Assembly (NCBI RefSeq): GCF_016808095.1
Contig: NC_068979.1
Span: forward strand, 21,411,444 to 21,475,443
Direction: 5' to 3'
From: Vigna angularis
Taxonomy: Eukaryota; Streptophyta; Magnoliopsida; Fabales; Fabaceae
DNA length: 64,000 bases
The notes beneath the pieces were generated by a model. The model was not told the origin of the DNA. It saw only the letters and a program-made list of their open reading frames with translations, and did not search any database. Positions within the stretch are counted from its first letter, which is position 1, and each line of letters begins with the position of its first letter. A program made the translations under genes and the position numbers. Positions 10,088 to 20,034 of the stretch are shown here, piece after piece.

Positions 10088-10936
10088 CAAGTACAAAAAG
10101 AAAGAAGTTTATCAAACGTACAAGATTCAACAGTGCCAAACCGAACGCTCAAACAGTGAGGACGTTTGTCCTCAACCACAGAGTTAGTCAAATGACAGAA
10201 TCAACATTCCAAACATTTTTCTAAGGAAAACTGAACGGTCAGTGACCGTCCAGAACGAACGTACAACGTCTCAGGGAAGGTTCATTTCTCATAAAATCAT
10301 CTCATCTCATTTGTTCATATCAACCCAAACTCTCAAATTTCATATATTTCATTTTATCCAACATCTCATGCATAATATGTAACTCAGTCATATATCATTA
10401 TCATTCCATAAAAATGAACGTTCAACATAAATCAAGCATAACAGCTTCATATAATCAAAATAACGAACGTTCATGCAAATCACCCTAGAAACATCATATA
10501 GTAAAATAACGAACGTTCATACCATCATTTCATACATCATGCATTACTTTCATGCAGCCAAATAACGAACGTTCACATAGCATACATCAAACCAATTAAA
10601 TTAAATAAGCTTCCCTTACCCGGAAATGAACGAACGTTCACAGACGCACACAGACGCTCTCCACAGAGACTCAACTCGCCAACGCTCGTTAATTCACGGT
10701 TCAGTTTTCACGAACCGAACGTCCTTCTGGAGTCCTACGTCGAGCGTCCTTCAGCTGCGCCGGAGATACAGATCGGAGGAGGTGCAGTGGCGGTTCCTTA
10801 GAGAGGGAAGGGTGCAAGAGTGTAGAGAGAAGGAGGAGAGAACTTAGGTTTCTCAGAAATGGAGTAAAGAGAGGGACATGCAGGGGAAGTGGGGAATAAG
10901 TTCAGAATTCCCACTTGCCAGTGCACGTTCGCACAC

Positions 10937-11897
10937 TGTTACCAATAAGGAGTATTGGTAAATCTTGAAGAAATTTGTTTTGATGATGCTACAAGAAGTT
11001 TTAGTTGAAGAAGATATTAGAATTAGTTAAAAGGAATTTGTAGAAATTAAATGTAGTAGGAAATTCTTGTAAACCTTGTAAACTTGTATTTTTAACTGCA
11101 ATAATCGATTATGGAATGGCAATAATCGATTATCACAAAGTCATACAGGAATAATCGATTATCTCTTCATATAATCGATTATCACATTTTGAAAACCCTG
11201 TAACGGACTTGAATAATCGATTATCACTTACAATAATCGATTATTCATGGCAGTTGGGAGCTGATCTTTGGCACTCAGTGTACTTGGCTATATATTTTGT
11301 TTTGGAGAAATTAGAATACAACGTTGTTGAACAGAAGCTCTTGCAGAATACTGTTTGTTAGAGGAAGTTCTCAGAAGCTATAGTTCAAGTTCCCTTGCTT
11401 GGTCTCGTGAACAGGAGAGGCTCGTGTGTCGTGTGTCGATAGTCGGAGCAAGCTCTCTTCGAGTTAGCAAGGTGCTTTGCCTGGTCTCGTGAATAGGAGA
11501 AGCTCGCATTTCGTTTGTCGATAGTCGGAGCGGTTCTCTTCGAGTTGGCAGAGTGTTCTTCTTCCGGTTCGTTCGTCGAAGGAAGGTTTATTTATCTGCT
11601 TTATTCACTATTTGTTGTAATCTGTGAAACCATTTTTAGTGAAAAAGGTTAATCACTATTTATAGTGATTAACGACTGGACGTAGAATCTTTTGATTCGA
11701 ACCAGGATAAAAATTATGTGTTGATCTTCTTATTCCCTACACTCATTTTATTGTACGTACATCAACTGTTTGATAAATTTTCTCTAAGAAAATTGTTTTT
11801 CTAAAACGGACCATTAAACTTGATTTGTGACCGTAACACGCTTTCTAAGTATTTTATTCCGCTGCGCGACTCTATAACGGTACCGATTGTTCCAACA
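10937..11897 (+). repeat. Copia 5' LTR
   Basis: 961 bp, TG...CA. It contains six copies of the palindrome ATAATCGATTAT at 11099-11245 and a TATATATTTTG motif near 11290. Confidence 0.95.
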
Positions 11898-11899
11898 AT

Positions 11900-11911
11900 T
11901 GGTATCAGAGC
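11900..11911 (+). promoter_or_regulatory. primer binding site (tRNA-Met type)
   Basis: TGGTATCAGAGC, complementary to the 3' end of plant initiator tRNA-Met, 2 nt after the 5' LTR. Confidence 0.9.
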
Positions 11912-11943
11912 TTGCTTTGATATTTTTTCAAATTCTTTCGAAA

Positions 11944-13575
11944 ATGGCCGGTCATCAAAATCAAGTATATGCCGAGGGTGCTTCCATCAACAGACCACCA
12001 CTCTTTACTGGTGATAACTATGCATTCTGGAAAGTCAGAATGGAAATTTTTATGGGGTCTGTTGACAGAGGCATCTGGGAAGCTGTGCTAAATGGTCCCT
12101 ATATTCCTAAAAGAACTGTTGATGGTGTAGAAGAAGAAAAACCATACTTTAACTGGACTCCTGAGGAAAATAGAAGAGCCCAATTTGACATTAAGGCTCG
12201 TAATATTATTTCATCTGCTGTTGTGCTTGATGAATTTTATAGAATTTCTGTGTGTAAGACAGCACAGGAAATGTGGGAAGTTCTGAGAGTCACACATGAA
12301 GGAACAGAGGATGTGAAACATGCAAGGAAGAACGCTCTCATTCAGGAATATGAGATGTTCAGAATGCAACCTGGAGAAACAATTTCTGATGTCCAAAAGC
12401 GTTTCACTCACATAGTGAACCACTTGACAGGGTTGGGTAAGACTTTTGATACTGATGAATTGAATGTAAAAATTTTGAAATCATTGGACAGGTCGTGGCA
12501 ACCAAAGGTAACTGCCATCTCTGAGTCTCAAAATCTCACTCAAATGTCAATGCCAATTTTGTTTGGGAAACTCCGTGAGCATGAGCTTGAGTTGAGAAGA
12601 TTGACGGCTGAAGAAGATCAAGGCAAAAGAAAGACACTAGCCTTCAAGTCCGAAATCTCCAAAGTAAAGAAATCTAATAGGATTGAAGATGATGATTCTG
12701 ATGATGAGGAGAACATGAGCCTCATGATAAAGAAATTTGCCAAGTTTATGAAGGCAAAAGGTAAGGACAAATTTCATAAAGAAAGGAGAGAAAATCAAGA
12801 ATCTTCTTCAAGTGTTAAATGCTATGGATGTGGAGAAAAAGGACACATGAAAACTGAATGTCCAAAGAACAAGAAAAGTGAAGAAAAGAAAGAAAGGAAA
12901 TTCCCAAAGAAGAAGAAAGCTTACATAGCTTGGGAAGACAATGCATCTAGCTCAACAAGCTCAAGTGATTCAGATGAAGAAGCCAATATTTGTCTAATGG
13001 CTGAATCAGAAGATACTGGAAGCCAAGTAAGTGATTCCAGCTTTGAATCTAGTGAATTTGATGTACAAAAGGCTTTTCTTGAATTGCTTGATGAATCTGA
13101 AAAATTGAATGTTGCTCATAAAAATTTGAAAAAGGAATTTAAACAATTGCAAATTAAGTATGATAATGCATTAGATGAGGAAGTCATATTAAGAAATAAA
13201 GTTAGTAATCTTGAAACAAAATTGTCTGAATCTAATTCAAATGAAAAACCTGTTGAGTGTTTATCTTGTAAAAGTCACATGTTTGACATTGACATATTAG
13301 AAAATTTACTTTCTAAAGAAATCAAGCCTATCTCACATGTTCAAAATGTTTTTAGGAAGAGCAATCTTAGAAATATAAACATGCATCTTCATAAAAAGTC
13401 TAAAGTTAAGAGAACTCGTAGAGTTTGGGTTGAGAAAGGGACTTTTGTGAAAAACAAGGTGCATGATGTTTGTTGTTTTTATTGTATGAAAAAGGGACAT
13501 ACTTCTAACAAATGTAAAATTAAACATTTTGATGTTCCAAATGGAAAATATGCTTGGATTCCTGTTATAAAGTAA
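11944..13575 (+). CDS. SIRE-type Copia Gag
   Basis: 543 residues from the ATG at 11944 (MAGHQNQVYAEGAS). An in-frame ATG at 11887 lies inside the LTR and is unlikely to be used. Residues 15-60 (LFTGDNYAFWKVRMEIFM) are the DUF4219-like start of Copia Gag; a UBN2-type capsid domain follows to about residue 220. Two CCHC knuckles are present: CYGCGEKGHMKTEC near residue 297 and CFYCMKKGHTSNKC near residue 515. A serine/aspartate-rich linker and a coiled coil (about residues 370-440) lie between them. Gag forms the particle that holds the RNA. The frame is intact although pol is absent, so the element could supply Gag but must borrow protease, RT and integrase from an autonomous SIRE relative. 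Confidence 0.93.
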   Translation: MAGHQNQVYAEGASINRPPLFTGDNYAFWKVRMEIFMGSVDRGIWEAVLNGPYIPKRTVDGVEEEKPYFNWTPEENRRAQFDIKARNIISSAVVLDEFYRISVCKTAQEMWEVLRVTHEGTEDVKHARKNALIQEYEMFRMQPGETISDVQKRFTHIVNHLTGLGKTFDTDELNVKILKSLDRSWQPKVTAISESQNLTQMSMPILFGKLREHELELRRLTAEEDQGKRKTLAFKSEISKVKKSNRIEDDDSDDEENMSLMIKKFAKFMKAKGKDKFHKERRENQESSSSVKCYGCGEKGHMKTECPKNKKSEEKKERKFPKKKKAYIAWEDNASSSTSSSDSDEEANICLMAESEDTGSQVSDSSFESSEFDVQKAFLELLDESEKLNVAHKNLKKEFKQLQIKYDNALDEEVILRNKVSNLETKLSESNSNEKPVECLSCKSHMFDIDILENLLSKEIKPISHVQNVFRKSNLRNINMHLHKKSKVKRTRRVWVEKGTFVKNKVHDVCCFYCMKKGHTSNKCKIKHFDVPNGKYAWIPVIK

Positions 13576-15165
13576 ATTGTCTCTAACCTCAAAGGACCCA
13601 AATGAGATGATGGGGACCAAAACTCTATTGTTTTTACTTTGCAGGTTAAGTTTTCAAAAGGATAAGAGAGCTCTGTGGTATTATGCTCTTTGAAGTGATG
13701 CTATAAACTAGGATGTAACTCCATCAAGTGGTATCCAAAAGCCTTCATTCAAGCACCAAGTAATTGAGCTAAGTGTTGTTTAAAATGTGGTGTTGCATCC
13801 TGTATTTACTTGATCTTCCATTATTTAGTTACTGTTATATTCATACCTGGTTGAGAAAATGATATGTTGATCACTGTTTCATTCATCCTGTGGTATGTTC
13901 GTGTCTGTTTACACATTTTGATCAAGTGAATTCATTTATTTAAAATATTCAGGTGTTGAATTTCATTCATGTCATGTAAAGCCATGTGCATTGTTATTTC
14001 AGTGCTTTGTTGATAATTATCTATTGAATTTGTGTTTAACTGGCTTAGTATTCAATTTCATGAGTAATTTGAAGTTACTTTGGTGTAATCTCTGTCAAGC
14101 ATCAAAAACTATGAAAAAGTCATTTAAATGAGTTGGCCGACAAATTTTCATTAGAAATTTTTAATGATTAAGATATGTGAAAATTAAATTGTCATTTCTA
14201 TTTCAAAGTTGGTTCTGTGGAGATTTATTTTTAAGTTCAAATGCATAACGAATGAGCTATGATAATATACATTGAGAGCCTGGATGTAGAAAATGAACTT
14301 ATCAAATTTGCATAATTTTGATGTAAATTATTTTGTTTAAAAAATGTTGAAAGATAGCACCTGAATCAGCTCTTGTGATTGAATTTTTTTTTTCATATGT
14401 TGTTTTGATATGCATAGTTGAATATATGAAGTTGAACAAATTGGGATATGAGAGTGCATGAATCATAGTTGGTGTTTGGGAAGTTGAAATTTGTGTTGTC
14501 AAAATTAGTTTCTGAACTGATTGTGCTAGTTGAAATGCTTTCTTGTTAAACCTGGAGATAGATTTTTTGAGCTTAGAAGAGAGTTAGGAGTGTTAGACAT
14601 ATCTTAGAATCAAAATCTATGCAAATTTTTGCATTTTTCGTAAACTTAACGCTTCATAATCGATTATCACTAAGCTATAATCGATTATTCATGCATTAAA
14701 ATCAATTCTGGAAAATCTTGAGCAGATAATCGATTATCATTATGCATAATCGATTATCATGCAATTCTGGGCAGTAATTATTGAACTGATAATCGATTAT
14801 CACAAGCCATAATCGATTATCACGCTGACAGGTTCAAAAATAGAGCCGTTGGAGCATCCCATAACGGCCATAAACGACCATAAACGGCTAGTTTGTCCAT
14901 TCTTCTTATAATGTAATATTTATTTTCATAAATAAAATGATCTCTTGATTATATGCATCCTTTGATTAATTGAGGGGGAGATCATATTTAGGGGGAGCCT
15001 TCAACATCCGATCTTTTTGCTTCTGATCAAAAAGGGGGAGAAGAATAATACAAGGGGAGAAGTATAAATTATTATAGGTATTGCTAACCTTGTTGTTGTT
15101 TGTTAGCTTGTATGTTTTGCAGGTAAGGCAAACTTGCTTTTAAAATTGAATTTTTGATCATCATC
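13576..15165 (+). other. Copia internal non-coding region replacing pol
   Basis: 1.6 kb with no reading frame that resembles pol. It holds a cluster of six ATAATCGATTAT palindromes (14655-14822) and several GGGGGAGA-like purine tracts (14975-15060). The TTTTTACTTTGCAG near 13634-13647 resembles a splice acceptor. Confidence 0.7.
14655..14822. repeat. cluster of ATAATCGATTAT palindromes
   Basis: Six copies, mostly extended to GATAATCGATTATC. The same palindrome occurs six times in each LTR (11099-11245 and 15342-15490). Confidence 0.9.
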
Positions 15166-15178
15166 AAAAAGGGGGAGA
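15166..15178 (+). promoter_or_regulatory. polypurine tract of the Copia element
   Basis: AAAAAGGGGGAGA directly before the 3' LTR; it primes plus-strand DNA synthesis. Confidence 0.9.
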
Positions 15179-15179
15179 T

Positions 15180-16140
15180 TGTTACCAATAAGGAGTATTG
15201 GTAAATCTTGAAGAAATTTGTTTTGATGATGCTACAAGAAGTTTTAGTTGAAGAAGATATTAGAATTAGTTAAAAGCAATTTGTAGAAATTAAATGTAGT
15301 AGGAAATTCTTGTAAACCTTGTAAACTTGCATTTTTAACTGCAATAATCGATTATGGAATGGCAATAATCGATTATCACAAAGTCATACAGGAATAATCG
15401 ATTATCTCTTCATATAATCGATTATCACATTTTGAAAACCCTGTAACGGACTTGAATAATCGATTATCACTTACAATAATCGATTATTCATGGCAGTTGG
15501 GAGCTGATCTTTGGCACTCAGTGTACTTGGCTATATATTTTGTTTTGGAGAAATTAGAATACAACGTTGTTGAACAGAAGCTCTTGCAGAATACTGTTTG
15601 TTAGAGGAAGTTCTCAGAAGCTATAGTTCAAGTTCCCTTGCTTGGTCTCGTGAACAGGAGAGGCTCGTGTGTCGTGTGTCGATAGTCGGAGCAAGCTCTC
15701 TTCGAGTTAGCAAGGTGCTTTGCCTGGTCTCGTGAATAGGAGAAGCTCGCATTTCGTTTGTCGATAGTCGGAGCGGTTCTCTTCGAGTTGGCAGAGTGTT
15801 CTTCTTCCGGTTCGTTCGTCGAAGGAAGGTTTATTTATCTGCTTTATTCACTATTTGTTGTAATCTGTGAAACCATTTTTAGTGAAAAAGGTTAATCACT
15901 ATTTATAGTGATTAACGACTGGACGTAGAATCTTTTGATTCGAACCAGGATAAAAATTATGTGTTGATCTTCTTATTCCCTACACTCATTTTATTGTACG
16001 TACATCAACTGTTTGATAAATTTTCTCTAAGAAAATTGTTTTTCTAAAACGGACCATTAAACTTGATTTGTGACCGTAACACGCTTTCTAAGTATTTTAT
16101 TCCGCTGCGCGACTCTATAACGGTACCGATTGTTCCAATA
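15180..16140 (+). repeat. Copia 3' LTR
   Basis: 961 bp, same length as the 5' LTR and near-identical; its last bases read CAATA instead of CAACA. Confidence 0.95.
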
Positions 16141-16145
16141 CACAC

Positions 16146-16474
16146 CACCAGCGCACTCCATCCCGCCAACGCACGTCTGCACTCTCCCTGCGCACTCCAC
16201 TACGCCTCTGACATCTCACGCCGGACGGTCGACCACTACACTGTTGCCACGCATCTTCCACCACCGCAGACGCACGTTCAGTCTGGCTGACACACTGTTC
16301 TCCACTACGTCGGACGCACGTTCCCACTGTGCTCTGATTCAGTTGGGCGTGCGACACCTGGCGTTCGTCAGTGGGTGTCGGGCACTGTTTGTCGGCCATG
16401 TGTACTGCTGAGGTGGCGTGCTCTTCTGCTGCCACGTGGACGCCACGTGGACGCACGTTTTTCGAGGCCTGACA
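16146..16474 (-). mobile_element. Tekay 3' LTR, outer part
   Basis: The - strand begins TGTCAGG at 16474, right after the PPT. The LTR is cut at 16145 by the Copia target duplication and continues at 10936. GC-rich, with many CACGT and GACGCACGT motifs. Confidence 0.7.
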
Positions 16475-16488
16475 TTCCCCCCAACTAC
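16475..16488 (-). promoter_or_regulatory. polypurine tract of the Tekay element
   Basis: On the - strand AGTTGGGGGGAA directly precedes the LTR start TGTCAGG. Confidence 0.75.
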
Positions 16489-16509
16489 AAAAATTTTCGT
16501 CCTCGAAAA

Positions 16510-17964
16510 TTAGGACTGAGTCTCGAACAGATGGGGATACAAATCTTTAATGGCATCGTCCACTTCCCACGTAGAGTCACCCGTCTTCTCGTCCCAGACG
16601 ACTTTCACCAATCTGATGGCTTTCTTCTTGTAGTACCTGGTGTCACTGTCTTCAATGCGTACTGGCTGCATCTCTAGTGTACGGTCTTGACGAAGACGAA
16701 TATCTTCTAATTTCAATATGTGAGAAGGGTCGGCTACATACTTCCGGAGTTGAGAAACATGAAAGACTGGATGCAAGTTTGATAACTGAGGCGGCAAGGA
16801 CAACTCGTATGCAACTGGTCCAATCTTCCTCAAGATCTGATAAGGTCCGATAAACTTGGGAGACAACTTCTTTGGTCGGATAGCTCTACCTACACCAGTG
16901 GTCGGATGTAGTCTAAGGAAGACATGATCTCCTGGATCGAACTCCAAGGGTCTTCTCCTCTTGTCAGCATAAGATTTATGTCGACTCCTGGACGTCTTCA
17001 ACCTTTCTTGAATCAGCTTCACTTTCTCAATCGTCTTCTGAATGAGCTCTGGTCCTGTTAACATCTTTTCCCCTTCCTGGAACCAACACAAAGGCGTTCG
17101 GCATTTCCTTCCATATAGAGCTTCAAAAGGAGCCATTCCTATACTGGCTTGAAAACTGTTGTTGTATGTGAACTCCACTAAAGGCAAGACTTCATCCCAG
17201 ACGCCCATGTGATCTAGGACACACGTCCTCAATAAGTCTTCAAGCGTCTGAATGGTTCTCTCGGACTGACCGTCTGTCTGAGGATGATAGGCTGAACTCA
17301 TTTGAAGTTTACTACCGAGCTCACTTTGTAATGATCGCCAGAACCGAGAAGTAAACCTCGTGTCTCGGTCTGAAACAATGCTGGATGGAACTCCATGTAG
17401 GCAAAAATTTTCTTGGATATAAAGCTTAGCCAGGTTTGTCATTGACATCTTCAGATTGACTACTAGGAAATGAGCACTCTTCGTCAGTCGATCCACAATT
17501 ACCCATACAAAATCATGATTCCTGACCGTTCGAGGTAGGTGAGTCACGAAATCCATCGCAATGTTGTCCCACTTCCATTCTGGAATCTATAACTGCTGAA
17601 GTAGACCGCCAGGTCTCTGATGTTCAGCCTTGGCTCGTTGGCACGTTAAACAAGATGCCACAAAACGTGCAACATCACTCTTCATTCCTGGCCACCAGAA
17701 TGAGCTCCTGAGGTCTTGATACATCTTAGTCATACCAGGGTGTATGCTAAGACGGTTGTGATGTCCTTCCTCAAGAATGATTCTTTTCAACTCGCCATCA
17801 TTCGGAATGCACGTTCTATCCATGTAGCGTAACATACCATCAGTTCCAGTGTTAAAGTGTTTTGCTTAATCTGTACCGAGTACGCTTAAGATCTTCACCA
17901 ACTCTTCATCTTCTCGCTGCTTCACTCTGATCCGGTCGAATACGTCACTAGAGATTCTAAGAGT
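16510..17964 (-). pseudogene. Tekay integrase with chromodomain, broken by stops
   Basis: The HHCC zinc finger lies in the piece 17835-17587 (EEGHHNRLSIHPGM, then CLTCQRAKAEHQ). The catalytic core lies in 17556-16510: an MDFVTHLP start, then SDRDTRFTSRFW and a TDGQSERTIQTLEDLLR stretch carrying the later acidic residues. A GPYQIL-type GPY/F module and a C-terminal chromodomain follow (DTRYYKKKAIRLVKVVWDEK, ending IKDLYPHLF). This is the plant chromovirus Tekay/Del pattern; the chromodomain is thought to steer integration to heterochromatin. A TAA near 17866 and a TAG between QQL and IPEW near 17588 break the frame. The frame ends at 16510, next to the PPT. It is not functional as it stands. 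Confidence 0.85.
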
Positions 17965-17967
17965 ACA

Positions 17968-18912
17968 TCATTTGATAACATTCGGTTCCAAGTCAAACTG
18001 TAACCTTAGATCTCTAAAACTTTCTACCAAACTCAACTCTCGGACCATCATGGAGGAGACGTGAACTACTTTTCTACTTAAAGCATCTGCTACCACATTT
18101 GTTTTTCCCGGATGGTAGAGTAGTTCAAAGTCGTAGTCCTTCAAGAACTCCAGCCAACGTCTCTGTCTCATATTCAGCTCCTTCTGATCAAACAGGTACT
18201 TGAGGCTTTTGTGATCACTGAATACTTGGAACGTTGAACCATACAAGTAGTGTCTCCAGATTTTCAAAGCAAAGACGATTGCTGCTAATTCCAGGTCGTG
18301 AGTTGGATAATTCTTCTCGTGAACCTTCAGTTTCCGAGAAGCATACGCAACCACCCTCTTTTCTTGCATGAGTACACAACCCAAACCCTGATGAGACGCG
18401 TCACAATACACCACGAATGGTTTAGTCGCGTCAGGAACGACCAATACCGGGGCGCTCGTTAACTTATTCTTCAATTCCTGGAAACTTCCTTCACACCGAT
18501 CGGTCCAAGCGAACGGTTGATCTTTTCTAGTCAGCTGAGTCAACGGAGCTACTATCTTGGAAAACCCTTCAATGAACCGTCTATAGTAGCCCGCGAGTCC
18601 CACAAAGCTACGAACTTCAGTTACCGAACGTGGACTCTCACACTCCAATACTGCTCTTACTTTTGTCGGATCCACTGATATTCCTCCAGCTGAAACTATG
18701 TGTCCCAAGAACTGCACTTCCTTCATCAAAAATTCACATTTAGAGAACTTGGCGTACAACTCCTTTTCTCTTAGTATGCCCAGAACAGTCCTCAAATGAT
18801 CCTCATGTTCTTCATAGCTCTTGGAGTAGACCAAAATATCATCAATGAATACCACCACAAACTTGTCTAGATACGACCTGAAGATACGATTCATGTAGTC
18901 CATAAATATTGC
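17968..18912 (-). pseudogene. Tekay reverse transcriptase (C-terminal half) and RNase H
   Basis: The true coding part starts at the Ogre-1 insertion point, at [16 protein letters not shown]. It contains the catalytic [11 protein letters not shown], the thumb motif [11 protein letters not shown] and RNase H with [24 protein letters not shown] and [10 protein letters not shown], ending in ADALSRK. A TGA (17970-17968), probably from CGA, separates it from the integrase. The reading frame runs a little further at its 5' side into Ogre LTR sequence, which is not part of the gene. The N-terminal half of RT lies 24.3 kb away at 43223-44071. Confidence 0.9.
18908..18912. repeat. target-site duplication of Ogre-1, left
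   Basis: ATTGC, repeated at 43218-43222 on the other side of the element. Confidence 0.95.
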
Positions 18913-19555
18913 TGTCGCAACCGGAATCGCGACGGGACGACGATCCATAAAAAGAAAACGGGTTTTGAAAAGAGATTTTGGAGTCGCCACCATAGTTTAT
19001 TCTGGAAAACTACGGAAAAACCATAAAATGATAAGGCATGGTCAAATTAAACCAGATTCTTGGTTCGGGAGTCGGTTACGTGTAGGGAAGGTATTAGCAC
19101 CCTACAACGCCTGCTCTAAGGCAGTACCTTTAACTAAATGTGCGAATATGGATGTGGTTTTCAAAGTATTTAACTTCCCCTTAAAATAAAACGCTAAAGA
19201 AAACAAACAATATTTTTAGTTTTTTTGGGCCCGACAAGGATTGACCTTGCTCCTACGTATTCTCATGTGAGAAATCAGGGTTACGTAGTTCTTTTAGAAA
19301 CTGTTTGAGAAACTTGTTTGAAAATTTGTTTGGAAAATTGTTTGAGAAATTGTTTGGAAAACGATTTGGATTTTTGGGAGAGTGAGCCTGACAAGGACTG
19401 GCCTTGCTCCTACGTATCTCCACTTTTGATGGAGAATCAAGGATCACGTAGTTCTGGAAGGCGATATTGTTTGTTGTTTGAAAATGTTGATGTTTTTGGC
19501 TTTTGAGGATTTTTATATTTTTTTGGTATTTTTGTTGTAATATTTATATTTTTTG

Positions 19556-20034
19556 CGTAATGAGTACTAGGCTGATGCGTACGATCGCACGAGTACCCAC
19601 ACGGCTTTTTCCTTTTATTGTTTTGCGTAATGAGTACTAGGCTGATGCGTACGATCGCACGAGCACTCACACGGCTTTCTCTTTTATTGTTTTGCGTAAT
19701 GAGTACTAGGCTGATGCGTACGATCGCACGAGCACTCACACGGCTTTCTCTTTTATTGTTTTGCGTAATGAGTACTAGGCTGATGCGTACGATCGCACGA
19801 GCACTCACACGGCTTTCTCTTTTTATTGCTTTGCGTAATGAGTACTAGGCTGATGCGTACGATCGCACGAGCACTCACACGGCTTTCTCTTTTATTGTTT
19901 TGCGTAATGAGTACTAGGCTGATGCGTACGATCGCACGAGCACTCACACGGCTTTCTCTTTTATTGTTTTGCGTAATGAGTACTAGGCTGATGCGTACGA
20001 TCGCACGAGCACTCACACGGCTTTCTCTTTTTAT
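19556..20034. repeat. 69-bp LTR minisatellite, 7 units
   Basis: ACTAGGCTGATGCGTACGAT recurs at 19566, 19636, 19705, 19774, 19844, 19913 and 19982. Units share GATGCGTACGATCGCAC and end in CACACGGCTTTCTC. The other LTR has 6 units (40691-41105). Confidence 0.95.

Larger units (their letters stand above)
8788..10936 (-). mobile_element. Tekay-type LTR, inner part (3' LTR)
   Basis: From GAAAGGGTAAGCTTACG onward this matches 45924-46577, the 5' LTR of the Tekay element, with clear divergence (roughly one base in ten by eye). The first about 440 bp of the LTR present on the right (45481-45923) are absent, so the LTR was truncated at 8787/8788. It is interrupted at 10936 by the Copia element and continues at 16146. 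It is rich in GAACGTTC and CGAACG motifs. Confidence 0.75.
10937..16140 (+). mobile_element. non-autonomous SIRE-like Copia element, complete
   Basis: 5204 bp with two 961-bp LTRs (TGTTACC start, CAACA or CAATA end), tRNA-Met-type PBS, an intact gag, a purine-rich PPT, and a CACAC target duplication at 10932-10936 and 16141-16145. No protease, integrase, RT or RNase H is present. The Gag and the AAAAAGGGGGAGA PPT are typical of the SIRE/Maximus lineage. I see three LTR substitutions (near 11030, 11092 and the terminal base pair), so the insertion is recent. It sits in a Tekay LTR. Confidence 0.92.

Noticed and set aside
11900..11911. tRNA-like matches at the primer binding sites
   Set aside because: Only the tRNA 3'-end complement is present; no tRNA gene can be folded.
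11820..12014. Frame starting inside the Copia LTR, and the ATG at 11887
   Set aside because: They overlap LTR and PBS; the Gag start at 11944 fits the family better.
18913..18993. Apparent N-terminal extension of the Tekay RT frame
   Set aside because: It reads into Ogre-1 LTR sequence across the insertion junction and is not part of the gene.
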